The position numbers and the translations under genes were made by a program. This document shows positions 1 through 7,098 of a stretch of DNA of 34,506 bases, piece after piece (within the stretch, counting starts at the first letter, position 1; each line of letters starts with the position of its first letter). Origin of the DNA: Leucobacter_A sp035514995 (GTDB lineage: Bacteria > Actinomycetota > Actinomycetes > Actinomycetales > Microbacteriaceae); the NCBI GenBank assembly GCA_035514995.1, contig DATJCC010000080.1:1-34506 (forward strand). Direction: 5' to 3'. The notes beneath the pieces are model-generated. The model was given only the letters and a program-made list of their open reading frames with translations. It made no database searches and had not been told where the DNA came from.

Positions 1-729
1 AGCTGCACGGGTTCCTAAATAAAGCTCAATCACTTTCGGATCGTTGGCAAGTTCACGCCCGGGGCCTTCGTGTGCGTTGCGACCCTGATCCAAAACATAA
101 GCACGGTCAGCAATTTGCAAGCATCTGCGAGCGTTTTGTTCAACCATAATGATTGTCACACCCGTTTTGTTGATTTGTCTGGTGCGTATAAAAGTTTCGT
201 CCTGGCGCACCGGAGAAAGACCTGCGCTTGGTTCGTCTAGGAGCAGAACTTTAGGATTCATCATCAATGCTCTTGCCATAGCAACGGATTGCCGCTCACC
301 GCCGGAAAGTGAACCAGCGCGTTGCCGTTTGCGTTCGGCGAGCATGGGGAAGAGCTCCCACATTTCTTCTATCCGTTCAGCAAACAATCTGGGTTTTAAA
401 AAAAGGCCCATTTGTAGGTTCTCTTCGATGGTGAGAGAAGGGAAGACGTTATTATTTTGTGGTACAAAGCCAACCCCCGCTTCAACAAGAGTGTTGGTGG
501 GTTTATTTGTTATATCTTCGCCGTCTAGGGTAACCGTGCCCTCGCGGATGTTTACCAAACCGAAAATTGCTTTCAAAAGAGTGGACTTGCCTGCTCCGTT
601 TGGGCCAATGATTCCGATTAGTTCGCCCTGGTACGCTTCAAGGCTGCAGCCATTAAGAATATTGATTCCGGGCAGGTATCCAGCAACTAGATTGTCAGCA
701 CGAACTACAAGTTGTTTATCGGTACTCAT
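1..729 (-). CDS. livF: Branched-chain amino acid ABC transporter ATP-binding protein LivF (3' end cut by window)
   Basis: ATPase subunit of a LivFGMH-type importer; it should work at the inner face of the membrane as partner of LivG. Read on the minus strand from the ATG at 729-727, the frame stays open to base 1. It shows Walker A GPNGAGKS near residue 43, a Q-loop (FVPQNN), the signature LSGGE and Walker B VLLLDEPSAGLSP. The 243 visible codons end in YLGTRAA, the usual C-terminus of LivF, so only a few residues are probably missing. The start ATG overlaps the livG stop by 4 nt (ATGA), indicating translational coupling. Substrate cannot be read from the ATPase; related systems carry branched-chain amino acids, urea or amides. 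Confidence 0.93.
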   Translation of the reverse strand, partial: MSTDKQLVVRADNLVAGYLPGINILNGCSLEAYQGELIGIIGPNGAGKSTLLKAIFGLVNIREGTVTLDGEDITNKPTNTLVEAGVGFVPQNNNVFPSLTIEENLQMGLFLKPRLFAERIEEMWELFPMLAERKRQRAGSLSGGERQSVAMARALMMNPKVLLLDEPSAGLSPVRQDETFIRTRQINKTGVTIIMVEQNARRCLQIADRAYVLDQGRNAHEGPGRELANDPKVIELYLGTRAA

Positions 730-1694
730 GAGTTATTCCTTCCAGCTTCTAGTTCTGCTTCGTTTGCAATCGATGTCATAATGCCAGTCGTTAAGGCAGC
801 ATCGTCGCCAAGGTCACGGTCGTGGTGGGCTCCTAAGTAAGCATCGACAACCGCCTGGCTCTTCATTACGTCTTCTGGCAGCCCCTCTGCAATTAGCTTG
901 CCCTGCGCCATCACCACAACCCAATCTGAAATGTGCCGCACCATGTGCATATCGTGTTCGACAAACAGAACTGTTGTACCCTCGTCCCGCAGGTTTTGGA
1001 TATGTCCCAACAAGCTTTGTGTCAAAGCGGGGTTTACACCAGCCATGGGTTCGTCGAGCATAATCATGGCTGGGTCAGACATCAATGCACGTGCCATTTC
1101 TAGTAGCTTCTTCTGCCCTCCAGAAAGATCGCCAGCCATGTCATTAATTTTTTCATCTAGCTTAAAACGCACGAGTAGTTCTTTAGCTTTTTCGATATTT
1201 TCGTTTTCGCGTTGCTTCCAAAGCGGATGGATCAGCCCAACGAAAAGGTTTTCACCAGGCTGATTGTTTGCACCGATAAGCATGTTGTCAAGCACTGTCA
1301 TGCGAGAGAGGGCTTTGGTCAACTGAAATGTTCTTACCATACCCGCTCTAGCAACTTTTGCCGCAGCCGTTTTACCAAGATCTCTACCGTTAAAGCTCCA
1401 CTTCGCGTCGCCACTTCCAAACAGCGAAGGTGCGTTAGAAGGCTGATCAAAGCCAGTAATCAGGTTGAAAAAAGTTGTTTTACCGGCTCCGTTGGGTCCG
1501 ATTAGAGCAGTGATCGCACCCCTTTGAACTTCTAGATGGTTAACATCGACGGCGTTAAGCCCACCAAATCGACGTTCAATGTTGTCAACGGTTAAAATCG
1601 AGTCAGGTTTTGAAACGCCAGGAACCTGCTCAAGCTGGTTGAGTGTCTCACGGAGTTTTTGACGGTCGTAAGGGTAATTGGGATCTTTAGACAT
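726..1694 (-). CDS. livG: Branched-chain amino acid ABC transporter ATP-binding protein LivG
   Basis: Second ATPase of the LivFGMH importer. 322 aa with Walker A GPNGAGKT at 66-73, signature LSGGQ and Walker B AMIMLDEPMAGVNP, and the C-terminal tail typical of the family (AYLGAHHDRDLGDDAA). It has a ~32-residue N-terminal extension before the ABC core (DNIERRFGG), longer than in E. coli LivG. The ATG is preceded by AAGGAG about 10 nt upstream, so the extension is probably translated. It overlaps livM by 8 nt and livF by 4 nt, so the four genes form one operon. Confidence 0.93.
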   Translation of the reverse strand: MSKDPNYPYDRQKLRETLNQLEQVPGVSKPDSILTVDNIERRFGGLNAVDVNHLEVQRGAITALIGPNGAGKTTFFNLITGFDQPSNAPSLFGSGDAKWSFNGRDLGKTAAAKVARAGMVRTFQLTKALSRMTVLDNMLIGANNQPGENLFVGLIHPLWKQRENENIEKAKELLVRFKLDEKINDMAGDLSGGQKKLLEMARALMSDPAMIMLDEPMAGVNPALTQSLLGHIQNLRDEGTTVLFVEHDMHMVRHISDWVVVMAQGKLIAEGLPEDVMKSQAVVDAYLGAHHDRDLGDDAALTTGIMTSIANEAELEAGRNNS

Positions 1695-2661
1695 TGAACG
1701 AAAGCTCCTTCTTGTCTCCGAGTATTCCTTGAGGCCTGAAAACTACTAAGAAAATAAGTGCCAAACCTATGAGCAACCAAGCAAACTGTTCAGTTTGCTG
1801 GGCACCGAGCATCGAATCAGGAATAAAAGCATTTGCCGCAGTGATGATGAGTATGCGTGTAATGAAGAAAATGAGTGCACCTAAAACTGGACCAAAAACT
1901 GTCGCTGCTCCTCCGAGAAGCACGATAATCCAAAGGTTGAATGTAGTAGGTCGCCCCATAGCGTCGGGGTGTAGCGAACCGGGCAAAGAAAGGAAGATGC
2001 CCCCGAAACCACCCATGATTCCACCGATGATTAATGCTTGCATTTTGTATGAGTATGCACTTTTACCAAGGCTACGCACTGCATCTTCATCTTCGCGAAT
2101 CCCCTTTAGTACGCGACCCCAGGGGCTACGAATCAAAAGCCAAGTAATAAAAATGAAGAGGATAACTAAAAAACCACCAGCTAAGCGGGTCCACCAGTCA
2201 TCAATACCATTGTTCAAATAGGTCAGACCTAAAATGGTTGTTTGCCCGTCAGGTAGTGGCGAGAGCCCTGTGAAAGCGGTCCGAAACTCCCTGCCCGGCA
2301 GGCCAGTAGGGCCACCAGTGACGTTTTGGAGCATCGCCATTTTACCGATCATTCTAAAAATCTCGGCTGCAGATATTGTCACGATTGCTAAATAGTCGCC
2401 ACGGAGTTTAAGCGTTGGTATACCTAGCAGAATCGCGAATAGGGTTGTAGCGAGCATTGATATCAACAGAGCTGGCCAAAATCCTAAACCCTGGGCGACA
2501 GAAATTCCAAATCCGTAACCTCCGACTAGCATGAAGCCCGCCTGGCCCATATTCATCAGTCCTGTGTAACCGAAGTGAATGTTCAGTCCAATAGCAGCCA
2601 GCGCAAAGGCAATGGTGGTTGGTGAAATTGCGACCTGTAAAAGAGTTGTTAGAAAATCCAT
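1687..2661 (-). CDS. livM: Branched-chain amino acid ABC transporter permease LivM
   Basis: Inner-membrane permease of the Liv importer, 324 aa, almost entirely hydrophobic with about nine predicted helices. Family landmarks are LNIHFGYTGLMNMGQAGF near the N-terminus and the cytoplasmic coupling motif with RSPWGRVLKGIREDEDAVRSLGK around residues 185-205, which contacts the ATPases. An AGGAG sits 8 nt before the ATG. It lies 11 nt downstream of livH. The coupling helix is intact, so a working transporter is expected. Confidence 0.93.
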   Translation of the reverse strand: MDFLTTLLQVAISPTTIAFALAAIGLNIHFGYTGLMNMGQAGFMLVGGYGFGISVAQGLGFWPALLISMLATTLFAILLGIPTLKLRGDYLAIVTISAAEIFRMIGKMAMLQNVTGGPTGLPGREFRTAFTGLSPLPDGQTTILGLTYLNNGIDDWWTRLAGGFLVILFIFITWLLIRSPWGRVLKGIREDEDAVRSLGKSAYSYKMQALIIGGIMGGFGGIFLSLPGSLHPDAMGRPTTFNLWIIVLLGGAATVFGPVLGALIFFITRILIITAANAFIPDSMLGAQQTEQFAWLLIGLALIFLVVFRPQGILGDKKELSFNV

Positions 2662-2672
2662 TGTGTATACTC

Positions 2673-4028
2673 CTAGCCAATCCGTTCTTTACGACCGAAC
2701 AAGCCTTGTGGTCTAACTAGTAAAATAAGAATCAAGATGAATAGTGCCGTGGCGAATTTCAAATCTCCTGGTAACCAAATATTGGTCATCTCAACTACAA
2801 GACCAATGATCATCGAGCCAACAAATGCTCCGAAAGCCGTTCCTAAACCGCCAAGAGTAACCGCTGCAAAGAAGAGCAGGAGCATCTGGCCGCCTGTAAA
2901 CCAGGTGATCCCATTGAAGATCAGGGCGAAAAAAACGCCCGCTAGACCTGCGAGACCTGAACCAACAATCCAAACGATGCGGATGACTTTGTCAACGTTT
3001 ATGCCTGAGGCCTTGGCTAGTGGCGGATTGTCACTAATAGCTCTTGTTGCTCGACCGAATCGAGTGTACATCAGTGCGTAACCAACAGCTCCAATCGCAA
3101 CAATTGACACAATCATCGCAAATACTGAGTATGTGGTTAGTGTGATGCCCCAAAACTCAACAGTTTCGGGCCTAGGAGCACCGACGCTAACAACTCCACC
3201 ACCGTAGAAAAACTGGAAGGTGAATTGCATGAATATAGAAAGTCCGATGGAAACGATCATGAGCTGCATCAGGCTTAAGCCGCGTTTGCGTAATGGCTTC
3301 CACATAAGCACATCTTGGAAATAACCGAAGAGTGCCGCAGCAAGTATTGCTAATATTCCTGCAACGATCAGATTTCCTATGAGCGTCATGAATGTTGCTG
3401 CTAAAAGACCTCCGAATGAAACCATTTCACCCTGCGAGAAGTTGCTTATCCCTGTCGTTCCAAACACCAGTGATAGGCCCACTGAGGCTAGCGCAATTAG
3501 AAGTCCCATTCGGATACCAGAAACAAATTGTTGCCAGAATCTGGGCCAAGAAAATTGGTTCGAACCCTTGCTGGTTGAAACTACTTCACCACCGGCTTCA
3601 GCCGCTGCAGACTCGTCAGCTGTTAAAGGAAAAAGTGCGGCACCCTTTTTGCCAAGGTCAACTTCAATTTGCCGAACGTCTGTTTGAGAAATGAACTGGC
3701 CTTCTGGAAGAGTCTCAACATTGAGTGTAACTTCGTAGCTGCCAGGTACATTGACAGGAAATGACCACCGACCATCTTCGCCCGAAAGCGTTGTAGCCTC
3801 CCCAGAGGGTCCGTTTAAAGAAAGCTCCACACCGGCGGCGGGTTCTTTATCACTGGTTCTTATTATGCCTTCTACGCATGCGGTCTCGGAGTCTGGGACG
3901 CAATTTTCTGCTGCGTGTGCAGGGTGCACAGAGAAAACACCGGTCAGTAACGCTAATAGCGTAGCTAGAGCAAGCCAAATGCCCACAGATTTTGTGCGCT
4001 TAGCAGTGCTTATTGATATTAAATTCAC
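2673..4028 (-). CDS. livH: LivH-type permease with secreted N-terminal carbohydrate/Ig-like domain
   Basis: First gene of the liv operon; GTG start with GGAGG four bases upstream. At 451 aa it is about 150 residues longer than E. coli LivH (308 aa). Residues 1-39 look like a Sec signal peptide (basic start, hydrophobic core, AHA cleavage site). Residues ~43-135 resemble a carboxypeptidase-regulatory/CNA-B beta-sandwich (GEDGRWSFPVNVPGSYEVTL), with cysteines 43 and 51 that could pair outside the cell. Residues 136-165 are a polar linker. From ~166 on it is a normal LivH permease (ALASVGLSLVFGTTGISNFSQGE; GLGTAFGAFVGSMIIG). Inference: the extra domain sits outside the membrane beside the permease and may help capture or dock the binding protein, which is not encoded in this window. 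Confidence 0.9.
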   Translation of the reverse strand: MNLISISTAKRTKSVGIWLALATLLALLTGVFSVHPAHAAENCVPDSETACVEGIIRTSDKEPAAGVELSLNGPSGEATTLSGEDGRWSFPVNVPGSYEVTLNVETLPEGQFISQTDVRQIEVDLGKKGAALFPLTADESAAAEAGGEVVSTSKGSNQFSWPRFWQQFVSGIRMGLLIALASVGLSLVFGTTGISNFSQGEMVSFGGLLAATFMTLIGNLIVAGILAILAAALFGYFQDVLMWKPLRKRGLSLMQLMIVSIGLSIFMQFTFQFFYGGGVVSVGAPRPETVEFWGITLTTYSVFAMIVSIVAIGAVGYALMYTRFGRATRAISDNPPLAKASGINVDKVIRIVWIVGSGLAGLAGVFFALIFNGITWFTGGQMLLLFFAAVTLGGLGTAFGAFVGSMIIGLVVEMTNIWLPGDLKFATALFILILILLVRPQGLFGRKERIG

Positions 4029-4325
4029 TTAACCTCCAAGCAGGGGTGAAGCGCCAAAGAATATGTTTCGACGCTGAACTCTGAGAGTTGATACTAGCGG
4101 AAAAAACCGGCTTGCGTGGAAGAAACAACTAGATTTGTATATCTTCTTTGCAACAAAAATAGTTTTATGTTTGAAGAGCAGGTCTATTAAAGATAATAAA
4201 AATGGGGTGGAGAGTTAACTGATCCACAAATATAGACTGAATAGTTCAGTATGACTTTGAGGAATGGCTTAAGCTACTCTCCACCCCATTTTTACTGAGG
4301 AGGACTAACTAGGTGATATGAGTGT
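4029..4325. other. Intergenic region between livH and aldehyde dehydrogenase
   Basis: 297 bp upstream of the liv operon and downstream of the aldehyde dehydrogenase gene. It must hold the liv promoter, which I could not place: a TAGTAT on the minus strand at 4096-4091 is a possible -10 but has no well-spaced -35. The left-hand end contains the GGAGG for livH. The right half holds the 98-bp inverted-repeat element described separately. I see no convincing small ORF or known RNA. Confidence 0.6.
4197..4294. repeat. 98-bp element bounded by 19-bp perfect inverted repeats
   Basis: Arms 4197-4215 (TAAAAATGGGGTGGAGAGT) and 4276-4294 are exact reverse complements, separated by 60 nt. The loop contains a second small hairpin (ACTGAA-TAG-TTCAGT). 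Each arm ends in A5/T5, so a transcript in either direction would have a GC-rich stem followed by U5, like a terminator, but a 60-nt loop is unusual for one. It lies 32 nt past the aldehyde dehydrogenase stop. Alternatives are a small MITE-like element (the arms end in TA) or a structured RNA. Confidence 0.75.
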
Positions 4326-5684
4326 TTACGCGCTGAAGCGGAAAACTTTCTTATTAACGAATTCTTCGATACCGAAAGGGCCAAGCTCTCGGCCATAACC
4401 GGAGCGCTTAACGCCACCAAATGGTACGTCTGCCGCGTCGAGACCAGCTCCACCAATGAAGACCATGCCAACATCAAGTTTCGTGCCTACTTCGATTGCA
4501 CGATCATGGTCATCACAGAGCACAACAGAACCGAGCCCGTAAGGCGAAGAGTTTGCGAGTTCGATTGCTTCTTCGTCGCTTGATACTTTGTAAAGCTGCG
4601 CTACCGGACCGAATAATTCTTCCTTATATACGTCCATCGATGGTTCAACTCCGCCAAGAACTGTTGGAGCGTACAGGTTGCCTTCAGGGGTGTTATTTCC
4701 AACCAACACCTCAGCTCCCTGCTCTATTGCCTTGCCCACCTGTGATGTAAGTGTCTCGGTTGCTGATTCTGAAGAGAGAGGGCCGAAATCTTCAGCCTCA
4801 TACTTAAGGTCAGCCATTGCTTTCAGGAACTTTTCTTTGAACTCGTCAAAGTATTTGTCCATTACAACTATGCGTTTTGAGCCGTTGCAAGCCTGGCCGC
4901 TGTTTTCCATACGACCACCAACCGCATTTTCAACTGCAGCATCAAGATCGTCAGTGTCGAGAACCAGAAGAACATCTGAGCCGCCAAGTTCAAGTACACA
5001 CTTCTTAAGAGCTTTACCGGCTTGCGCGGCCACTATCGCTCCCGCACGCTCTGAACCTGTCAGTGAAACGCCTTGAATGCGGTCATCGTTGATCATTGTT
5101 GAGACCTGATCGTGTGTTGCATAAACATTAACGTAAGCGCCTTCAGGAAGCCCTGCATCAAGATAGATCTGCTGTATAGCAGCGGCTGATTCAGGTGTCT
5201 GGTTGGCATGTTTTAGAATGATCGTGTTACCAGCGATGATGTAAGGTGCTGCAAAACGTGCAACCTGGTAGTAAGGGTAGTTCCATGGCATTATTCCAAG
5301 GAGCACACCAACACCCTGACGACGCACGAAGGTGCGCTGTCCGTCTTCAGTATGTAGCTCTTGGTCCTTAAGGAACTCTTCGCCATTTTTGGCGTAGTAA
5401 GACATGATTTCTGCGGAGAACTCAACTTCACCTATTGACTGATCCATGGGCTTGCCCATCTCACGGTTGATGATTGCAGCGAGCTCTTCTTTGCGCTCAA
5501 GATGCAGATCTGCTGCTCGTTGAACGAGTGCTGCGCGTTCAGCAACGGTTGTATTGCGAGCCCACTCTTTGTAAGCCTTTTGTGCCGAAGCCATAGCCTC
5601 TTCGATTTGAGCGTCTGTCGCTTCTGGGTAGGACTTGATAAGCTCACCGGTTGCAGGGTTTATTACGGCATATTTACTGGCCAT
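4326..5684 (-). CDS. NAD(P)-dependent aldehyde dehydrogenase, succinate-semialdehyde dehydrogenase-like
   Basis: Oxidises an aldehyde to the acid with NAD(P)+. 452 aa, the length of the short GabD/Sad-like group. Visible landmarks: PWN at 133-135, substrate/cofactor lysine K158 (ILKHANQ), LTGS 208-211, catalytic glutamate E232 in LELGGSD, catalytic cysteine C266 in NSGQACNGSKR, and ELFGPV near the C-terminus. I place the start at the ATG at 5684 because AAAGGAG lies five bases before it; the GTG two codons upstream would overlap that site. Direct repeats stand just upstream. The exact aldehyde cannot be deduced; succinate semialdehyde is a family-based guess. Confidence 0.92.
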   Translation of the reverse strand: MASKYAVINPATGELIKSYPEATDAQIEEAMASAQKAYKEWARNTTVAERAALVQRAADLHLERKEELAAIINREMGKPMDQSIGEVEFSAEIMSYYAKNGEEFLKDQELHTEDGQRTFVRRQGVGVLLGIMPWNYPYYQVARFAAPYIIAGNTIILKHANQTPESAAAIQQIYLDAGLPEGAYVNVYATHDQVSTMINDDRIQGVSLTGSERAGAIVAAQAGKALKKCVLELGGSDVLLVLDTDDLDAAVENAVGGRMENSGQACNGSKRIVVMDKYFDEFKEKFLKAMADLKYEAEDFGPLSSESATETLTSQVGKAIEQGAEVLVGNNTPEGNLYAPTVLGGVEPSMDVYKEELFGPVAQLYKVSSDEEAIELANSSPYGLGSVVLCDDHDRAIEVGTKLDVGMVFIGGAGLDAADVPFGGVKRSGYGRELGPFGIEEFVNKKVFRFSA

Positions 5685-5705
5685 GAACACTCCTTTGGGA
5701 CATTA

Positions 5706-5740
5706 GTTTTATCACCGGTTTTATCAACCGGTTTTTAATC
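5706..5740. promoter_or_regulatory. Tandem ~12-bp direct repeats upstream of aldehyde dehydrogenase
   Basis: On the plus strand GTTTTATCACCG (5706-5717) is followed directly by GTTTTATCAACCG (5718-5730) and a partial GTTTTTAATC (5731-5740). Two ACCGGT palindromes are contained. The array ends about 20 bp before the aldehyde dehydrogenase ATG, where a repressor operator would lie. Further upstream CACCAAT is repeated in tandem at 5761-5774. No regulator gene is adjacent. Confidence 0.5.
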
Positions 5741-5822
5741 ATTTTTTGTCGGTGAGAATTCACCAATCACCAATCACTATACCCGCAGAAGGAGTCTTTT
5801 GTCTCTATAAAGGGTGGAACGT

Positions 5823-7034
5823 TTAAAGAGTTTCAGGCATCATTATTGGGTCGGTGTCAGGAATCGGGGAGGCATCTCTGCCACGCAGATCTGGAATCCA
5901 CCTGCTGGTTATGACAGACAGAAACACTGTCACAAGCAGAAACAAAATTGAAATGACGATTCCACCATTTGATTCGAAAGCATCGATTGCTACACCAGCG
6001 AGGGCAGATCCGATAGCAGCTCCTATCAAGTGGCCGGTTTGCAACCAACCATAAGACTCGGCTGTTTCTGAAAATTTGACGGTTGACGAAACCATGGTGA
6101 AAAGAGCTGAAAACATGGGTGCTGTACCAATGCCACCAAGAAACAAAACGAAACTTAGCCACCAAATGTTTGGGCTGAAAAGAGTTAAAGAAATCCCGGC
6201 GAGTATTCCCGTTGATCTCAGAGCAAGAGACCAAGAACTAGGTTCCCGTCGACCGATTGTTACACCGCCAACTAGAGACCCGAGGGCGAAGAAGGCTAGC
6301 ACGATACCGGACTCAACACCATCATGACCAAATATAGACACGATTGATATTTCGAGAGCAGCAAATGAAGCGATAAAAAAGAATCCAATCAGAGTGGAGA
6401 TTAAAACGGTGGGCCGTGTTAATACCGCTCCTAATCTTCGGCGTGACTTAGGTATGCGAACTTTACCAAGCTCAGGAGCTGTAATAAACCAGGCTCCACC
6501 TAGAATCATGAACCCTACAGCCGTTAAAAGACCGACCTCTGTGGAGATAGTTGCTGAAAGGAAGACCGCCAATACCGGTCCGACGATCCAGATAACTTCT
6601 TGAAGCGCGGCATCAAGCGAAAAAAGTGGTGCGATTTGACGACCGGGAACAAGTTTAGGGTAGATCGTGCGTACAGAAGATGTAACGGGTGGAGTCGTAA
6701 GCCCCATAATCAGAGCTAAAACCGCTATTACCATTAACGGAACCGACAATAAAGCGATGGCTGTCATTGCTGATGCGCTGACTGTGCTTGTAAGAATAAG
6801 CACCGGTCGCATACCCCAGTGCCCCATCCATCTACTGGTTAAAGGGCCGGCGATACCCTGTCCAACACTCGCGAAAGCTAGAATTAAACCCGCTGAAGTG
6901 TAGTCTCCATAAATCTTTTCAACGTGAAGCATAATCACGATCGAGAGCATTCCGATCGGAAACTTCGCCGTGAGTTGAGAAATAAGTATTCTAAAGACAC
7001 CCGGCGTGCGCTGTAAATCTCGAAAAACTCCCAC
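5823..7034 (-). CDS. Major facilitator superfamily transporter
   Basis: 403 aa integral membrane protein with about twelve hydrophobic helices in two halves split around residue 200 (charged loop ELGKVRIPKSRRR). The helix 2-3 region (GPLTSRWMGHWGMRPVLI) matches the MFS loop motif with its G and R residues. It resembles small drug/sugar-efflux-like MFS proteins of Actinobacteria; the substrate is unknown. The start is a GTG with no Shine-Dalgarno site; an in-frame TAG lies four codons upstream and TAGAAT stands exactly six bases before the GTG, so I infer a leaderless transcript. It may be read with the aldehyde dehydrogenase downstream (138 bp gap), but that gene has its own putative control region. 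Confidence 0.85.
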   Translation of the reverse strand: MGVFRDLQRTPGVFRILISQLTAKFPIGMLSIVIMLHVEKIYGDYTSAGLILAFASVGQGIAGPLTSRWMGHWGMRPVLILTSTVSASAMTAIALLSVPLMVIAVLALIMGLTTPPVTSSVRTIYPKLVPGRQIAPLFSLDAALQEVIWIVGPVLAVFLSATISTEVGLLTAVGFMILGGAWFITAPELGKVRIPKSRRRLGAVLTRPTVLISTLIGFFFIASFAALEISIVSIFGHDGVESGIVLAFFALGSLVGGVTIGRREPSSWSLALRSTGILAGISLTLFSPNIWWLSFVLFLGGIGTAPMFSALFTMVSSTVKFSETAESYGWLQTGHLIGAAIGSALAGVAIDAFESNGGIVISILFLLVTVFLSVITSRWIPDLRGRDASPIPDTDPIMMPETL

Positions 7035-7040
7035 GAACAG

Positions 7041-7046
7041 ATTCTA
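7041..7046 (-). promoter_or_regulatory. Putative leaderless -10 element for the MFS gene
   Basis: TAGAAT on the minus strand followed by six bases and the GTG start at 7034. This spacing puts the transcription start at the start codon. No good -35 at normal distance (TTGCAC is 21 bp away). Confidence 0.5.
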
Positions 7047-7098
7047 GAGCCTAATTCTTAAGCGAATGTGCAAAAAGAGCTTTAATTTTCAAATGCTT

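Noticed and set aside
149..781. 210-codon plus-strand open frame
   Set aside because: Antisense to livF, which has all ABC motifs; the translated sequence looks like no protein.
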